A stretch of DNA of 64,000 nt from Alnus glutinosa (GCF_958979055.1 NC_084888.1:36165804-36229803); one strand, 5' to 3'; counted from the stretch's first letter, positions 21,546 to 35,032 are shown. Made by a program: numbers and translations. The notes: generated by a model not told the origin, from the letters alone.

Positions 21546-23948
21546 AGATCAACCCTAATTTGACTTTTTTAATTACTGAAAATATGTGTCAGTTTAATAG
21601 ACTGATTGATGAAATTTATTCTAACTCATTTTTTTTTTTTTTAAAAAAAAAATATTATATTTTTTTCTAGACCTTTTAAGTCTTCAATATTACCAATTCG
21701 GCAACTCGGGCAATTCCATGTATGTTGCTGTCACAAATTTTAATTTACTACTTTGATATACTCATTATTTTTTATTTGTAAGATCAAAATACAATTTTCA
21801 TCTAAAAAATTTCTCACAACATAGAGAGTAAGAATTTGATGAAAATATACTCAATTCACAACTATAACATGTCACATTTTTAATATGTGACATTTTTTAA
21901 GTGTTTTGATGCTTAAAAACGACTAAAATTGCATAATTCAAAAATTTAAAATTCCTTTAAAATTGTAGAGGATCCAATTTTTTTTTTTTTTTTTTTTTAT
22001 AACCAATTATGATAAGTTATGTGCTATATTGTTCATTAATATAATCACATATTTTATTGGTTTTAACAACGTCATAGTTAAATATATAAGAGTATAAGAC
22101 TTCCTAAAAATCATTAATTTCAACTTTAAAGTCAAGGTAAATGAATGACTGTCTCCCTACCACGAGCTTGTCTGTGTCTCTGGAAGATCGAGATTGAGAC
22201 CATGAATCACGGCATATTCATCGGTAGCCACTCGTGCAACGACCAAACTTGACCTGAACAGCACATCTAATCTAATCATACTGAGACCGGCGGTGTTTGT
22301 CTTTAATGGCACCTAATCTTACTTTGGCACCCTCAACCATGTTATTGATGTCTGTCTGAATAATTTTATTTTTTTATTCTAACTATTATTCAAAGAAAAA
22401 GCTAATCACATCTAAATGCAGGGTTCTAATCACGTACATCTATGTTATAACTATAAAAGGATTAGTCAAATTGCAATTAGAGTAATGAATCGATGTAGAT
22501 CTTAATACTCATAATAAGTGCCTTAATAATCGACCCACTTTATGAGGACTATTCACTTTCACTTGTTCATTTAAAATATTCTTTCTTGATCTACTTTCAT
22601 TATTGTTAAAGAAAAAAAGAGAATCAGATTGATTTTTTTTATTAATATAAATTATACATTGTTGAACTACGATGCTTAAAAAAATAGTTAACAAACCCTT
22701 AGCTATTTTGATTAATTTTTTTAACTAGTTGAATATAGAGCTTTTTGTGAAAATATTTTGATATGGGGGCCGGGCTAGCCAAAATAGTTAAAAATGGCTA
22801 GCCCAATATGAGTACTCTAAGCTTGGATCCCATGACCTCAAGGTTACTTACTTATGTCTTCTTCCAGTTGAAGGCTTCCAGGATGTCTAAACAACGTGGA
22901 TGGTCAATATTCATAGTATTGAGAAGAAAATATACTTTTTTTTTTGTTGCCAAGTAAAAACTCAAAGAAGAAAGAAAATATACTTTAGCTGTTTGAACTC
23001 TATTATCATGTTTTTATTTACGGCTCCAAATTTTATAAAGTGACATTGGGGCCTTTTATACTACAATCAGCATGTAAAATTCGACATATTTTCATTTTTC
23101 TCTAAAAAAATACCCTTAAAAGTTATTAAAAAATTGCCATTTGAAGGAAAATTAAAGCATATTTTTCCCTAGTTTTTATTTAAGAAAATGTATACACTTT
23201 TGTGCCTTTTCTCTTCTTTCTTTCTTTCTTGTGGCCAAGGGTTTCCAAAGCTGCCAAGGTTGCAATTGCAGCTGAAAAGAAGCTCCATCCTCGATAGCTT
23301 TCATTTCCCTTGGTCCCATTAGACTAATCCTACTTTGTTCTTCTCTGATTACTAGGGCCTTCTGTGCTTTGCGGCTTTGGAATGCAGCTGGGGGTGGGTG
23401 GGGATTGGGGGGCTTAAACTTGAACTTGTGGGCTAAAGTTTCAGCGAGTAAATAAGCTTATTCAGGGTTTTTCCAGGCCATTGGAACCTCGACTCAATTC
23501 TAAGTTTTTAGAAGTTGGTGATCTAGATGCCTGTAATAAGAACATTTGCTTGCTAAGAATTTGATATTCATAGACATGTATTAATCTAGTTGAACAAAAC
23601 TTAATTGATGCAACCATCCAGCTGGTCTACCCAATACAAATTCTAGATCCCAGAAGAGACTGAGAAGACTACATTGTGATACAAACGTAACAAAGCAAGT
23701 AAGGTACAACTGTAACATGATGCAGTTTTGGGAAACACAACATAAATTAGAAAGTCTGATGAAGCTCTGTTACTAGTATAAACATCAAAGCAGATAAGAG
23801 AAATACTAACTCCAAGTGTGGAGATGCGGGCACTGAGGATGGTACCTGTGCAAGTGCTAAAAACCATAAGCTTGCTTGCTGCTTCTCAATCATCAACCCC
23901 AGAAAAATGTTTTTGTTCTTTTCTTTTTTTTCTTTTTGCCACAGGATT

Positions 23949-26545
23949 TCATGAGGGTACATTGAAGTGAAAGAGCCAAGAGATGACAAAGGCAAAGACC
24001 ATACAAGCAAGCAGAAAATTCAGAAACCGGTGACCCTGCCAGAAGTTTCGAGTCTCTGTCGGGTTCACAGGTGCTGCTGCTGCTGCTGCTGTGGCAGCAG
24101 CATCATTTGTCTCGTTCCACCGTTCCATCAACTCAGCCTCATTTGCACCAGCAACATTGCGTGCAATTGATCCACAGATCTCACAGGTCCTGCATTTATA
24201 GAAAGAAGATTAGTAAACGGTTAGAGAGAAAAAGAATACACAGAGGTTATTCCTAAAGAAGAAGGTATAACATCTTCACATTTTGTTTTGAAACATGATG
24301 CTGTAGGTAGATGAATCTGAAACAAATAAGAGGGTAAGAATTTCTACTTTCTGAAAACAAAAGCAAAACTAGTAGGATACGATACCAACCAAGTCAACAA
24401 GCCTCCTGATATGTTCTCCATGACCCACAAAATTTTCTGATAGTATACATTTGTTTCATTGGAAAACCATTTTCTGAAATAACTAGAGAATTCAGGTACA
24501 ATGCATAAATGTTCATAGCCATTATTTTTCATACTATGTCCAATCATCCATAAGCATGGTCAATCCCCTGTCTCCCATCCACACAAACAAGCATCAGTTC
24601 TTTCTTCTAAGAAGGAAAACAATATAGACAGAGATATCAGAATATCCAATATTTTCATATTCAATCTTGATAAGAACATTTATACAACAAATAAACGCAT
24701 AAAATATGTTGCAATCTAAAGATAAAGTAACATCTTAGGAAAACTCACACATCTTAAACCAACCATTAAAGAAAAGTTTCTTTTAATTGGGTATCGAACA
24801 CCTCAACGCATTTAGCGTGTTTGAGTTTCACCAACTCAGTCGAATTGAACATAGTTTCTACAAAAGATTTTCACAAAAAAAAAAAAAAAAAAAAAACCCA
24901 CACACACACACAAAGACTTCAGAATAGCAATCAATGAGGTCATTAAGATACTATAGATTGCATTCCACAGCTCATAAGTATAGATAAAAGTTAATAAGAT
25001 CATGGCTAGTACTTACCTTTTCAAGATCGGAAAAAAAATAAACATGAATTACTAATTCATGACAACAACAAATTTGAATTACCAGTTGGGAACTCAGTAG
25101 GATAAACGTAAGAAAGCACATAAGATTGTATGGACTCAATATGTTGGTTTCTTTCCCCCTTGAGGAAGCTTGTGTAGGACCGTAGGTTTTGATGCATGGC
25201 ATTTTAGTTATTTTAGTTCATGATACTTTACAACACCAGGAGAAAATTCTGTGTCAATTTATGTCTCGAGTGTCCAAAATTGGAACAGAGCTAAAATAAA
25301 ATCCGAACGGTGGACGGCTTTTTAATGCTGCCAGGCAGGAGGGTATCATTACTGTTTCTTTGTGCGGGGCACATATATAGTTCAAGTTTGACAAAGAGAC
25401 AACTAGGAATCATTGTATGGAAAAGGAGTGAGAGAGATGCAATATGTCTGCTAATGTAATTAAATACGAGGACAAAGAACAGTGAAGAATCATTTGCACG
25501 GCTAGGAGCAGGACGACCATGCGCTTTCTACTTTTGCTTTATTAATTTTTGATTCCCTGTGCGCAGTATACTATAATCTACCATTAACTTTTTTTTATAA
25601 GTATAATCTACCATTAACTTTTGCTTTTATCTTCTAAAGCAGAGATTTCATTCTTATTAGGGTTCCCATTATCATATTCCTTGCATTAAGCATGGCCCTT
25701 TGCCTGAATTATCCCCAAATATTTGTCCAATTTCGATGAGAAGCTAACCAATAATATCCAAGTCACGACACCCCAAAGATCACAGCTTTACACAAACAGT
25801 GTCTCCAACGAGAGAGCATGGCCTCCAAATATGAAAATATCCGCAAGTAAAAATAACAAATTTAACTAGCATTTCACTATAAGCACATCCACATATCATT
25901 TAAACAACCAAATTGATGAAACTAACAAAACACTAAGAACCCCAAGATACAAGACAATTCTAAAAAATTCACAATACCCAGAATAAACTAGAAAAACGAA
26001 AGAGGGCACATTTTCTGATGATATCCAGACGAAACGCGAGAATTCAAAAATTGCAAAAGAACCAACATCTTCAAAACATACATGACATCATTCTTTTTTC
26101 TTTGTTTTCATTTTTTGGTCTCTTTTTGGACTTAAGCAACTTACTTGTTTCCCTTGATCTTGAACCAAGCCTCAGCACACTGCTTGTGGGCAGCAGCTAA
26201 ATCATCCTTACAAGAACATCCCAACTCCATGGGAACCCCAGATTCCTGATTGGCTGCATCAAAGCTCAGATGACAAATTCTACAATCCCTCTCCACTTTT
26301 GCCAAATGCAGCTTAATCTCTGGCACCCCACATTCCAGATCCACCTCCGCAGAACACACTGACAAAGAGGATCCGCTCTCCTTGTCAGACACCCCCACAA
26401 TCTCGTTCCCGGACCCGCTCGAACACATGTGCTCCTCATCTGACCGATCGCCGGAATCGGAGTACAGGTCAAAGCCGTCGGCTCCGGATCTCCGACGACC
26501 ACTTTCCTCCACATCAACAACATGGGATTTCTCTACGGTTGCCAT
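23949..26545 (-). CDS. RING-variant (RINGv, C4HC3) membrane-anchored E3 ubiquitin ligase, 213 aa
   Basis: Two exons, 26545-26145 and 24189-23949, joined through a split lysine codon (AA|GTAAGT ... TGCAG|GACC); 401 + 241 nt keep frame. The RINGv zinc finger uses C88, C91, C110, C112, H120, C123, C136 and C139, the exact C-x2-C, C-x-C, H-x2-C, C-x2-C layout of MARCH-type ligases, and the intron cuts the finger between H120-x2-C123 and the last cysteine pair. A hydrophobic segment at about 189-208 near the C-terminus (FLNFLLACMVFAFVISWLF) is probably a single tail membrane anchor, leaving the finger in the cytosol. The N-terminal 80 residues are acidic and serine-rich, probably disordered. An alanine run (164-173) is encoded by a GCT/GCA microsatellite. 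Substrate unknown. The 1955-bp intron has no other gene. Confidence 0.92.
24067..24103 (-). repeat. Coding trinucleotide (GCT/GCA) repeat
   Basis: About ten CTG/CAG-type triplets inside the RINGv gene encode the DAAATAAAAAAP alanine stretch between the zinc finger and the membrane anchor. Its length could vary between alleles without a frameshift. Confidence 0.8.
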
Positions 26546-27689
26546 TGTCAAGACCCAGAAATAGAATCTTCATGTAATGGGTATGTGAGACTGAGATCAT
26601 TAATGCCCACAAAGGTCAAAAAGAAGCTCTCTTTGAGTTTCTCTTTACCTCAGTAAGCAAAACATAATAGATTTTTTGTCGGGTTTTCAACAACTGGGCT
26701 ACTATTTCGTGGATCTGTGGTAGGTGATCTCTCTCTCTCTGTTCTGTGTCAGTCCTGAACAGGACTTGGAAGAAGTAGACAGAGAGAAAAAGATCAAGAA
26801 AGATCTTATAGAGAAAATACTGCACTATTATGCAGAGAGAGTACAGGAACGTATAAAAAAAAAAAAAAAAAAATGCAGAGAGTATAGGAAAGAAGGAACC
26901 TTTTTCTTGTATTTTCTTTTCTTTGAGAATTTCTATGTTCTTGTAGCTTTTCTTTCCTTTTCTTTTTCCTGTTTTTAAGAGTAAGGACAACATGGCTGCT
27001 CTTTTCTTTTATATTTTTTAATGTTTGTTTGTTCTTCTTTTTGGGCATGATGATTGAGGGGCTGCTAAATCATCGTGAGGAGAGAATAAAAAGAAGAAAA
27101 AGAATGTGGGTATTTCCCTTTCGGAAATGTTTTGATTGAGATGACTCTGAAAACACTGTTCGTTTTTCTCAGAGACTCAGACAGCACGGCTTTAATTTAT
27201 AATAATTTTCTTTTCTTTTGTTTCTGATTGCGTCATCCCCATCCTATGCCTCCCTAGCCTGATTTGACCATGCTTTACTCAAAGACAAATGGCTGTATGG
27301 AGGGCAATTTTGACTTCTTCCATTTGCATGTTGATTGTTGGGAGGGCTAAAGCAGAGGTGCACAATGACGAATTTACCACTTTTTTTTTTTTTATAAGAA
27401 AACAAAATATCCTAATTTATACATTCTGGTCAGTAGTCACTGTCATTAACACAGCCGCGTCAGACAGATCAACAACTTTATTGTTCAATTAACCAAAAGA
27501 AAAAAAAAGACACACACACAAGAGAAACAAGCCAAATATCACAAATACATATAATAATAATAATAATATGGGACATATTTAAATCACGTGGAAGGACATT
27601 TTTATTATTTAGATACTTTTCTGTTGGCAGCCCACGTGAAAACCATGTACCGCCCAAGTTGTTTGGCTGTCCCAACATTATTGGAGCAA

Positions 27690-27721
<32 letters not shown>

Positions 27722-28726
27722 TATTATTGGAGCAAGGACAACCCTATTATCCCCAAGAGAAATACTAAATATTGTAATTTTACTTTATATTCATTCAATT
27801 AGATTGGCGTGTGACATTTATAATTAATTCATTTTTAATAAAAAAATTCTAATTAATTGAAAGTTTCACATCAATATTAATGAACAATTATAAAATAAAA
27901 ATATAATACATTACCCACTACGAACCCCCCCCCCCCCCCCCCCCCCAAATTCTGAACTTAGTTATTCATGAGTACTTTTTTTTTTTTTTTTTGCCTTTTG
28001 ATGTTTGGAAATTCTATTGGTCTCAAAATCCATAGCACCATCCATGCCTACCATTCTTCGTAACAAGGAAAGCATGCCACAAGGCCAAATCCACGATTTT
28101 CATGGCTTTAGAAGTCTCACGGCTAAAGAGAAAACAAACAGAGATATGGAGTCCATTGGATAGAGATAGGATTAGGAGTGTCAATTTGTATTTACGTGTC
28201 GACTTCAGATTTTGTCAAGACATAGATATGAGATTATATAAATTAACTATAACCCGACCAATTAATTAAATGGGTGGATCAGATCCCTAAAAACTAACTC
28301 ACTAAATTTGTGTCGAGTTCGTAACAAATTCGCAAAATTAAAACCCTAAATACCAAGCCCACCTTGCCCACTCAAAATTTTTTGAAATAGGCCCGGTTCG
28401 GCCTCTTAATGGTGACAACACTGACAATCCAAGAAAAACATAATATATATATATATATTAGAGGTTTATATCTCTATCTAACAAAGCATAACCATTTCAG
28501 TAACTGCTATACACGAGATTCATTTCTTTAGTGGATCGAGGAGGAATATATTTTCAGAAACATGTCAGAATTTTTGTCAGCCAAAATGTATTGATATCTT
28601 CACCTGGAATGAGGAAACCTCTTCACAAAACTGATTCCCCCGCCTTCTATAATGTCGCAGATAATTGTCACAACTCACTAATTTGATAATAGTGCAAAAA
28701 GACAAGCTGTAAGCTGGTCATAACTT
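26546..28726. other. RINGv 5' region and intergenic spacer
   Basis: Pyrimidine-rich stretches and (CT)n near 26728-26741 fit a 5' leader/promoter on the minus strand, but no TATA box was assigned. A long A run (27692-27720) and a C run (27925-27946) are present. 28167-28345 is a copy of the dispersed GGGTCGTGTCAAGACA-type repeat. No gene seen. Confidence 0.5.
28167..28345. repeat. Copy of the GGGTCGTGTCAAGACA-type dispersed repeat
   Basis: Starts taggagtgtcaatttg, continues with ttttgtcaagacatagatat and gattatataaattaactata. Related to 15496-15750 and 37577-38850. The first bases resemble hAT-type termini. Confidence 0.6.
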
Positions 28727-31700
28727 TTAGCTCAAGCCCTCAACTTCGGCTGGCACTGCAAATGTTTGCCTAGGCATCTGGGTAGATATCATTTCTGTCA
28801 TCATGCCTATTAACTTGTTCCGTCCCTCTTCAACGCACACATGGTCATTCTTTATACTCTGTTCAAATGTTCCCGTCTGAGGGGCTGCAGCCGCCTTTCC
28901 AGACACCCTCTGGCTTGCTGCGTTGTCTGGCATTGTAGCGCCATTCTTCTCAAGGCCACTCTTAATCCATGCCATATTGTTCAAATCTGTAGCTATGGAG
29001 ATCAGCTCATGACTAGAAAAAGATGGAGGCTCTACATATTCAACAAACTCAGGCCCCAACAACGAGCTATGAGAATGATGACCCCCACTACTAGCATCTG
29101 CACAACAACCATGGCCGCATTGCAAAGGAACCATTGGCTCACCATAAACATCTTCAAGGAATTTGGAGGTCCCAAGCTCTGGTTTGGAAGCTTGGACCAA
29201 TGGCCCTTGAGCTGGAACTGTCCTTGAAAACACAGAATGGTTTGGCCCACTAGGAGGGTTATAAATACCGAACGCACTGACACGTGCCACTGGACGAGGA
29301 AGAGCAGGATGCTCTCTCGCTTCAGCAACAAAACGACCCTCCTTTGTTTGAAATTTTTCTTCACATGAGTGGGGTGTATCCACCATTGGTACATCTCTTC
29401 CTTCATTATCTCTTTCTTCAGCAACAAAATGACCCTCCTTTGTTTGAAATTTATCTCCACACGTTTGGGGTCTATCAAGCATTGGGACATCTCTTCCTTC
29501 TGGGGTATTGAATAGATCGATAACCCCAACTGACACAGTTTCTTCTGAAGATACCCTTGTTCTGTCAAGACTGCCATCTTCCATCTTGTCAGAAGATGCC
29601 AGGTTAAACTTCTCTGTGCACCTGCGCCTTAGTGTAGAATTCCAGTGGTTCTTGATTGCATTATCTGTTCTACCAGGAAGAAGCTTTGCAATTGCAGCCC
29701 ATTTGTTTCCATGAATCGAATGGGCCTTAACTATAATTCGATCCTCTTCATCTGCAGCCATTCAAGTTTGTAAGAATCCATTGAAGTGCAGAATATATGT
29801 ATCACATTTATGATAAGAATGACAAAAGAATTATAAAATTGCAAGTTTACTTCCATGACATATTACTTAAAAATAAAGATAACACACTCTTCGGATATAA
29901 AATAAAAACAAAGACAACACACTCTTTGTCTACGAATTAAACATTCAAGTCAAGTTGAGCAGACAAGCTTGCCTTTTTGAACCCCTTTACAACATTAATA
30001 GAAAAACAAAAGGAATGAATTGAAATTCTAGCTTGGCTTCTGATTTGAGAACCGCTTACACCACAACAGAAACATTACCACTGAAATGACATTCATTTAC
30101 CATGAGTTTGCTTCTTCTTTTTTGGTTTGTGGTATGAATCGTGTGGCTTGCACAACTGAAGAATGGGTAGGAAGACCTTAAATAAAAAGAACTTTTTTTA
30201 CAAAATAATTGCAAAATGGAAGAACGCGTAAAAGCTAGGAAAAATAAAATTATGAAAAAGCATTTTGATAGGACAGAGTAAGAGAATGGTTTATATGACT
30301 TCAGGACTGCAAATCTAGGATAAATGAAATTATGAAAGCTCAAAAGAAAACTCAGTAGCATCAATATATTGAACATACACGCCTGCCCATCACACACACA
30401 CACACACACAGAGACACATATATTATGTTAATATGTATATTCTGGTCAGTTTCTAATAAATGGAATAAAACTACAACATTATCGATTTGAGATAAAATAG
30501 TTTTATATGAACGTTAATCTTCTTGATGCCTGAAACTGAACACATGGTATCAAATTCAGCTGGACTGAAAAAAAAAAGAAAACAGAGAAAATTAAAAGAA
30601 AAATATTTTCTCAACAGCAGCCTGCAGAGAATATTCCTACAAAAGACCTATTACTGGGGAGGTGCAAAAGATTGGTATCTCCTTTCTACTGTTATGTCCC
30701 CCGTTTTGACAAATTCTTTGTGTTAACATATAACACAAATAACCAAACTCAAAAATTGCCCAGCCAACCCAAATACCCATGATTTTTAGCTAAGTAAAAA
30801 TTCACGAATTGGCTACAAGTTTTTGCTGATATTGCTCTAAATAAAGGTTCAACGCCAGTTATCAACCTGAAAAAATCTCATCCTTCACAAGAATACCTGG
30901 ATAGAAGACATTGCAAGTAAACTTAGTTGGCAAACTTCAGGCTCTTGATATAAGGTTTGTGGAGTTAGTTGATTCATATCAATAGACAATAAGGCTCTTG
31001 ATATAAGGCTTTGTAAGGCTATAGACTTAAAGAGAGGAGCAGAATGCAATTACAGCTTAGCTGAAAATGCCCCAAACCAGGAAAAGATCCTGCTATAGAA
31101 CTACAATTTCACGTTTCTCACCTACATATTTATAGTTCAATGTATGCTATGAAGTAAACATATATCTAATATGAGAAATATCTAGAAAAATAGAAGAGCA
31201 TGAGATCAATTGTTGCAGACAGAAAGCATGATAAATACATGAGTGCCTCTATACAAAAGTTTACTTCCTGTCCATATCCTATATAACATAGTGCCCCCAA
31301 ACATGAGTGCCTGTGTACAAAAGTTTATAGACACTCCTATATCCTATATGAAATAATTAAACAATAAGCAATAACATGAGACCTGCTACAGTTCAAAACG
31401 ATTGTGAACAACCCTGAAATTTCCAGAGCTAGTTAAGCCGTCATGATGATCATGGACACAATGAACCATTCCGACAACCATTTCTCCAAAATATAGATCC
31501 TAGCCTTCAACCTATCTTGTGAAGTCCAACCATACTAAACTACCTTACAAATTGAGAATGAAGGACTATGATGGGCCCTTGATAACCTTCTTTTCCTACC
31601 AATTAAAGCTTCAACTTACATCTGAAACCACCAACTACCTAATATAACCTGCTCATATTATGTTGTATGCCAACATACACTGAAATTTTGAATGAATATA

Positions 31701-32972
31701 AACAACAATCATAAACAACATACACCCTACATTCTAGACATACTAGGCATTACTTACAAGTTTATTCCTTTCTTTTATCTGATATCGGTTAAGTCCTTAT
31801 AATCCAATGCAAAAGTGATTTACAAGCTGTCCCAATATCCAGCATGTAGTTTGACTGCATCCAATAATTGTTCTCATTACCATGTCAAATTTCCTCCATA
31901 AACACGAAATAATAATAATAATAATAGTTCCGTGTCCATGGTTTGCTTTGGTTCTAATGGGACTCTATAAGTCATCAGTTACTAAAAGTTCGGTTTCTAA
32001 TCTGAACTAGATAGCACTAAAATGGTACACCATCATTCACTTCAAAGTCTGCTATTTTCTTAAGGAGTTCCATTTAAGACGATGGATTTATGCACAAACT
32101 TATACTTAAAACACGGGTAATTCAGTTGGTATAGGAGCACACCTTTAGAAGCTGTGTCGTCATTGATTTAGAAAGTTACAGCGGAGCTTAGAGACCAAGG
32201 CCACCATTGCATTGACTCCGAATCAACACTGTCATCATATAGACATGTTCTTTTCATATATGGACATCCAATATAAAATTATGGCTCTTGACCATTAAAA
32301 TACATGAACATCTACAACCCAAACCATGATTAAAAGACAACAGCTCAAAGCCCAACAAATTTTCTCATTAAAACTTCAAACCTAACCAGACATCAACAGT
32401 TGTTTCTTTGTTTCTTTTCTCCAGTGTTTCATTTAACTGCCATTATCGAAAGCTACGGTACCTCCTTAATTGACTCCTTGAGTCCCTCATCAAAACAGAG
32501 AAGAACCTAACTCTGTATGCCAAATCCCAAATACCTCAAAACAACAACGAAAAACCAACACCCAACTCCGTACGCCAAGAAGAACTCCAACAAATTCCAA
32601 ACCCCAAACACCAACATATGGTTTACCACCTTCGCAAAAGAAAATAAATAAATAAATAAAAACCCCGCAATACAAAAACCGATATACATACTACATATAT
32701 AGGTAATGGCGTTTACCGGTGAAGGGCTTGCGCTTGAGGCAGGGGTCGAGCTGATTACACCATCGGAGGCGGCACGACTTGCCAGAGCGGCCGGGGATTC
32801 CGCGGGCGATTAGGCTCCAATTTCTGGCCCCGAACTGCCCCACCAGACTACTCAGCACCGCGTCCTCCTCCGGCGACCACGGCCCCTTGACTTTCCCCCT
32901 CCCGCTCACCCCCTCGCCGTCTCCGAGTCCCGCCGACTCGCCGCCGCATTTGGCGTGCTCTTCTTCGCTCAT
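28727..32972 (-). CDS. R2R3-MYB transcription factor, subgroup 23 (MYB1/MYB25/MYB109-like), 426 aa
   Basis: Nuclear DNA-binding regulator. Exons 32972-32717 and 29751-28727 join in phase inside codon D86 (ACCG|GTAAAC ... CTGCAG|ATGAAG); 256 + 1025 nt keep frame. R2 has W32, W52 and W71; R3 has F84 (the usual aromatic replacement), W103 and W122. The phrases [17 protein letters not shown] and [13 protein letters not shown], with [20 protein letters not shown], match Arabidopsis subgroup 23. The N-terminal 26 residues are Gly/Glu-rich. Residues 170-201 and 202-233 are a tandem duplication (see repeat entry). The C-terminal half has no known domain; it contains a [19 protein letters not shown] stretch. 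The single 2965-bp intron is long. Subgroup assignment is from remembered motifs; its targets cannot be told from sequence. Confidence 0.93.
29321..29512 (-). repeat. In-frame 96-bp tandem duplication in the MYB coding region
   Basis: ttcagcaacaaaa begins at 29321 and again at 29417, with close similarity over about 80 of 96 bases. It encodes [20 protein letters not shown]... (residues 170-201) and [20 protein letters not shown]... (202-233). Because 96 is a multiple of 3, the frame is kept. Confidence 0.93.
30385..30412. repeat. (CA)n microsatellite in the MYB intron
   Basis: About eleven CA units. Confidence 0.85.
30939..31040. repeat. 53-bp partial tandem duplication in the MYB intron
   Basis: aggctcttgatataagg occurs at 30939 and 30992. 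Confidence 0.65.
31238..31360. repeat. 64-bp tandem duplication in the MYB intron
   Basis: catgagtgcctctatacaaa at 31238 repeats as catgagtgcctgtgtacaaa at 31302; both are followed by a tcctatat phrase. Confidence 0.75.
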
Positions 32973-34824
32973 GGCGGTTTAGCTTTTTGGGTAGTGTCAG
33001 TCTCGTTCGGCGTGGTTTATCAGCCTCTCTGTCTTTCTCTCTACTCTGTCACTACGGCACTACCTACCTGCCTAACTGCAAATGGGCACGAATTGAAACC
33101 GAGTTGTGCGGGGCAAATGTTTCGGACTCTTCTTTCGAAATGACAGACATGTCCCTATATTCTATAATACATTAATACGACTTCATGTTCAAAGATCGAG
33201 CCGGCGTCGTTTTATTGGAAGATGTACCCACTTCCGTTGACTTCGTTTGGACCAAAAATGCTCCTGCTCCATTATTACCCCTGAAATTGTGCTAATTTAC
33301 TGTGAGAGTAGTTTACTTGTATCGTGAGGAAAGCCATCGAAACCGCCTCCAAGAATTTTTCTAAATTCCAAAGTTTATGAATTGGGGGACGATTGAGATT
33401 CTGTGATAAATTAATGTTATTTAATAAATTGGTATATAATTTATTTATTTTTTTTAATTTGAATGATGGGGTAATAAAAATGATTTTGTAATTTTTTTTA
33501 AAAAATATTTCATTTCATTCTCTGACACATCTTCGGCTCATCTCCTTATAAGAGATGCACAATTTTATCATTGAATTTATGGGATGTGAATTTCACAGAT
33601 TCAATAATAAATTTGCAAAAGAATAACACCAAACACGTTTTTTTTTTTTTTTTAACAAATGCTTTTCTAAATGTTAATTTTTACTGCCATATTATAAAGT
33701 TGAAAGACAATTATATAACAATTTATTAAATAGAATTACTCTTCTCCAATAACATGCTGAAATTGGTCCGGCCTAAAAGAGGGAGTTGTAGAGTGTTCAT
33801 TCGTTCCCATGATTTATCGGTTTAGTCGTTTAGAATAGGTGAGTTCTATAGCCCTATTTTTTAAATTTATTCAACTTTTTGTGAAATTCAAGCAACCTAA
33901 TAAGAGAACGGTAAAACTAATTTATCTCCTTACTTAAATAAGATATGTTATTTGCACAACTCTTATACAACAATTACATAATAATGCTAATGTGTCCGAC
34001 CTGAAATATGTTAGCTACACAAAAATTACACAACAATGCTAATATGTCTAGCATTTTCAATTTTTTTTTTTTTTTAAAAAAAAATGCTGGACACATCAGT
34101 ATTGTTGTGAAAATAACATATCTCATCCAACATTTCTCTTTTTTTTTTTTTTTTAAATAAAAATAAAAATAATGGACATATCAACATTATTGTGTAATTA
34201 TTATACAAAATTATTGTTTAGCTAACATATTTCTATATAAATGGACGCCTGCTAGGCCCAAGTACAACGTTGTATGGATTGAACCAGACAAAACCTCATG
34301 GGCGGTTTTCACTTTTCAATTGCCTAAACAGTATGGAATGCAGAATCACAAAACCCGGTTCAGTTGGTATATGGTAATGGCATATCAGCAGGCCCATAGT
34401 ATTCAGCACGGGAATTGGGCTCGTTTAAGTTGGAGAACTTCAGTTTGAAGATGAGCCCAAATAGATCGAGAACACAAAAATGTGATTTAAGAGACATTAT
34501 TGATATCCAATCCTGTCTATCTTAAGAAGAGTAATGCTACTCGGATGCCAAGTATAAAAAAATTAAAAAAATTAAAAAAATAAAAATAAAAATGTTATTT
34601 TTCACACTTGTTTAATTCACTTATCAATAAAGATTTTTTCCTTTTTTTTTTTAGTAGTTTAACATTAAAAACCATTTAGTATTAAGCCATGTTATTCTTT
34701 TGCAAATCTCTTTTTCAATACTCTTTGTAAAATATATTTTAATTTTAATTTGTTCCTTTACTCGCGGTCTAATTTCTCACTGCTAGTTCACAATTGAATA
34801 TTGCTTGTACGTGGTTTGCAAAAC
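32973..34824. other. MYB 5' region and AT-rich spacer
   Basis: The first ~150 bases are the probable MYB leader/promoter. Homopolymer runs are frequent further on. No second gene is visible. Confidence 0.5.
33940..34235. mobile_element. Nested foldback MITE
   Basis: Outer arms (acaacaattacataataatg near 33978 against cattattgtgtaattattat near 34183, inverse) enclose inner arms (tacacaacaatgctaatatg near 34036 against cagtattgttgtgaaaataa near 34099, inverse). Both pairs carry a gtgtc/gacac phrase. The arms are imperfect and AT-rich; no target duplication is claimed. Confidence 0.6.
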
Positions 34825-35032
34825 CGGATTTGGTTTAGGTGCTATAAAAAAATAAAAAATAAAAAATAAAAAATGTAGAAAATCTATCGTAGTTTTATGA
34901 ATGGTCAAGATTTACATCTAAGTTTTCTATGAGAAATGGAGAGAATAAAATTAAATCTGAACAGTTAAAATTACTACAAAAAATCTCATGTAGCTTTAGC
35001 TTTTTCTTTTACGGTACCTAAGCCAAATCCGT
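34825..35032. mobile_element. MITE, 208 bp, whole-length inverted repeat
   Basis: CAAAAC flanks it at 34819-34824 and 35033-35038. Ends are cggatttggtttaggtgc and, inverted, acggatttggcttaggtacc. The similarity of the arms continues inwards (gtagttttatgaatggtcaa against the inverse of ttgaacagttaaaattac-like sequence), so almost the whole element folds on itself. No coding capacity. The superfamily is unclear. Confidence 0.7.

Larger units (their letters stand above)
17692..23948. other. Long AT-rich intergenic region
   Basis: About 6 kb without a recognisable gene. It holds (CT)n at about 17880-17909, a C run at 18036-18050, (TA)n at 18992-19023, (TA)n at about 21347-21417, a possible tRNA-derived SINE at about 21430-21545, and a 10-bp-arm hairpin (GGGCTAGCCA/TGGCTAGCCC) at 22771-22803. 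About 17925-18020 resembles the dispersed repeat at 5965-6070. The first few hundred bases should include the DUF620 promoter; no clear TATA box was picked out. Confidence 0.5.

Noticed and set aside
29032..29577. 181-codon frame inside MYB exon 2
   Set aside because: Shifted frame of the MYB coding sequence, kept open partly by the in-frame duplication.
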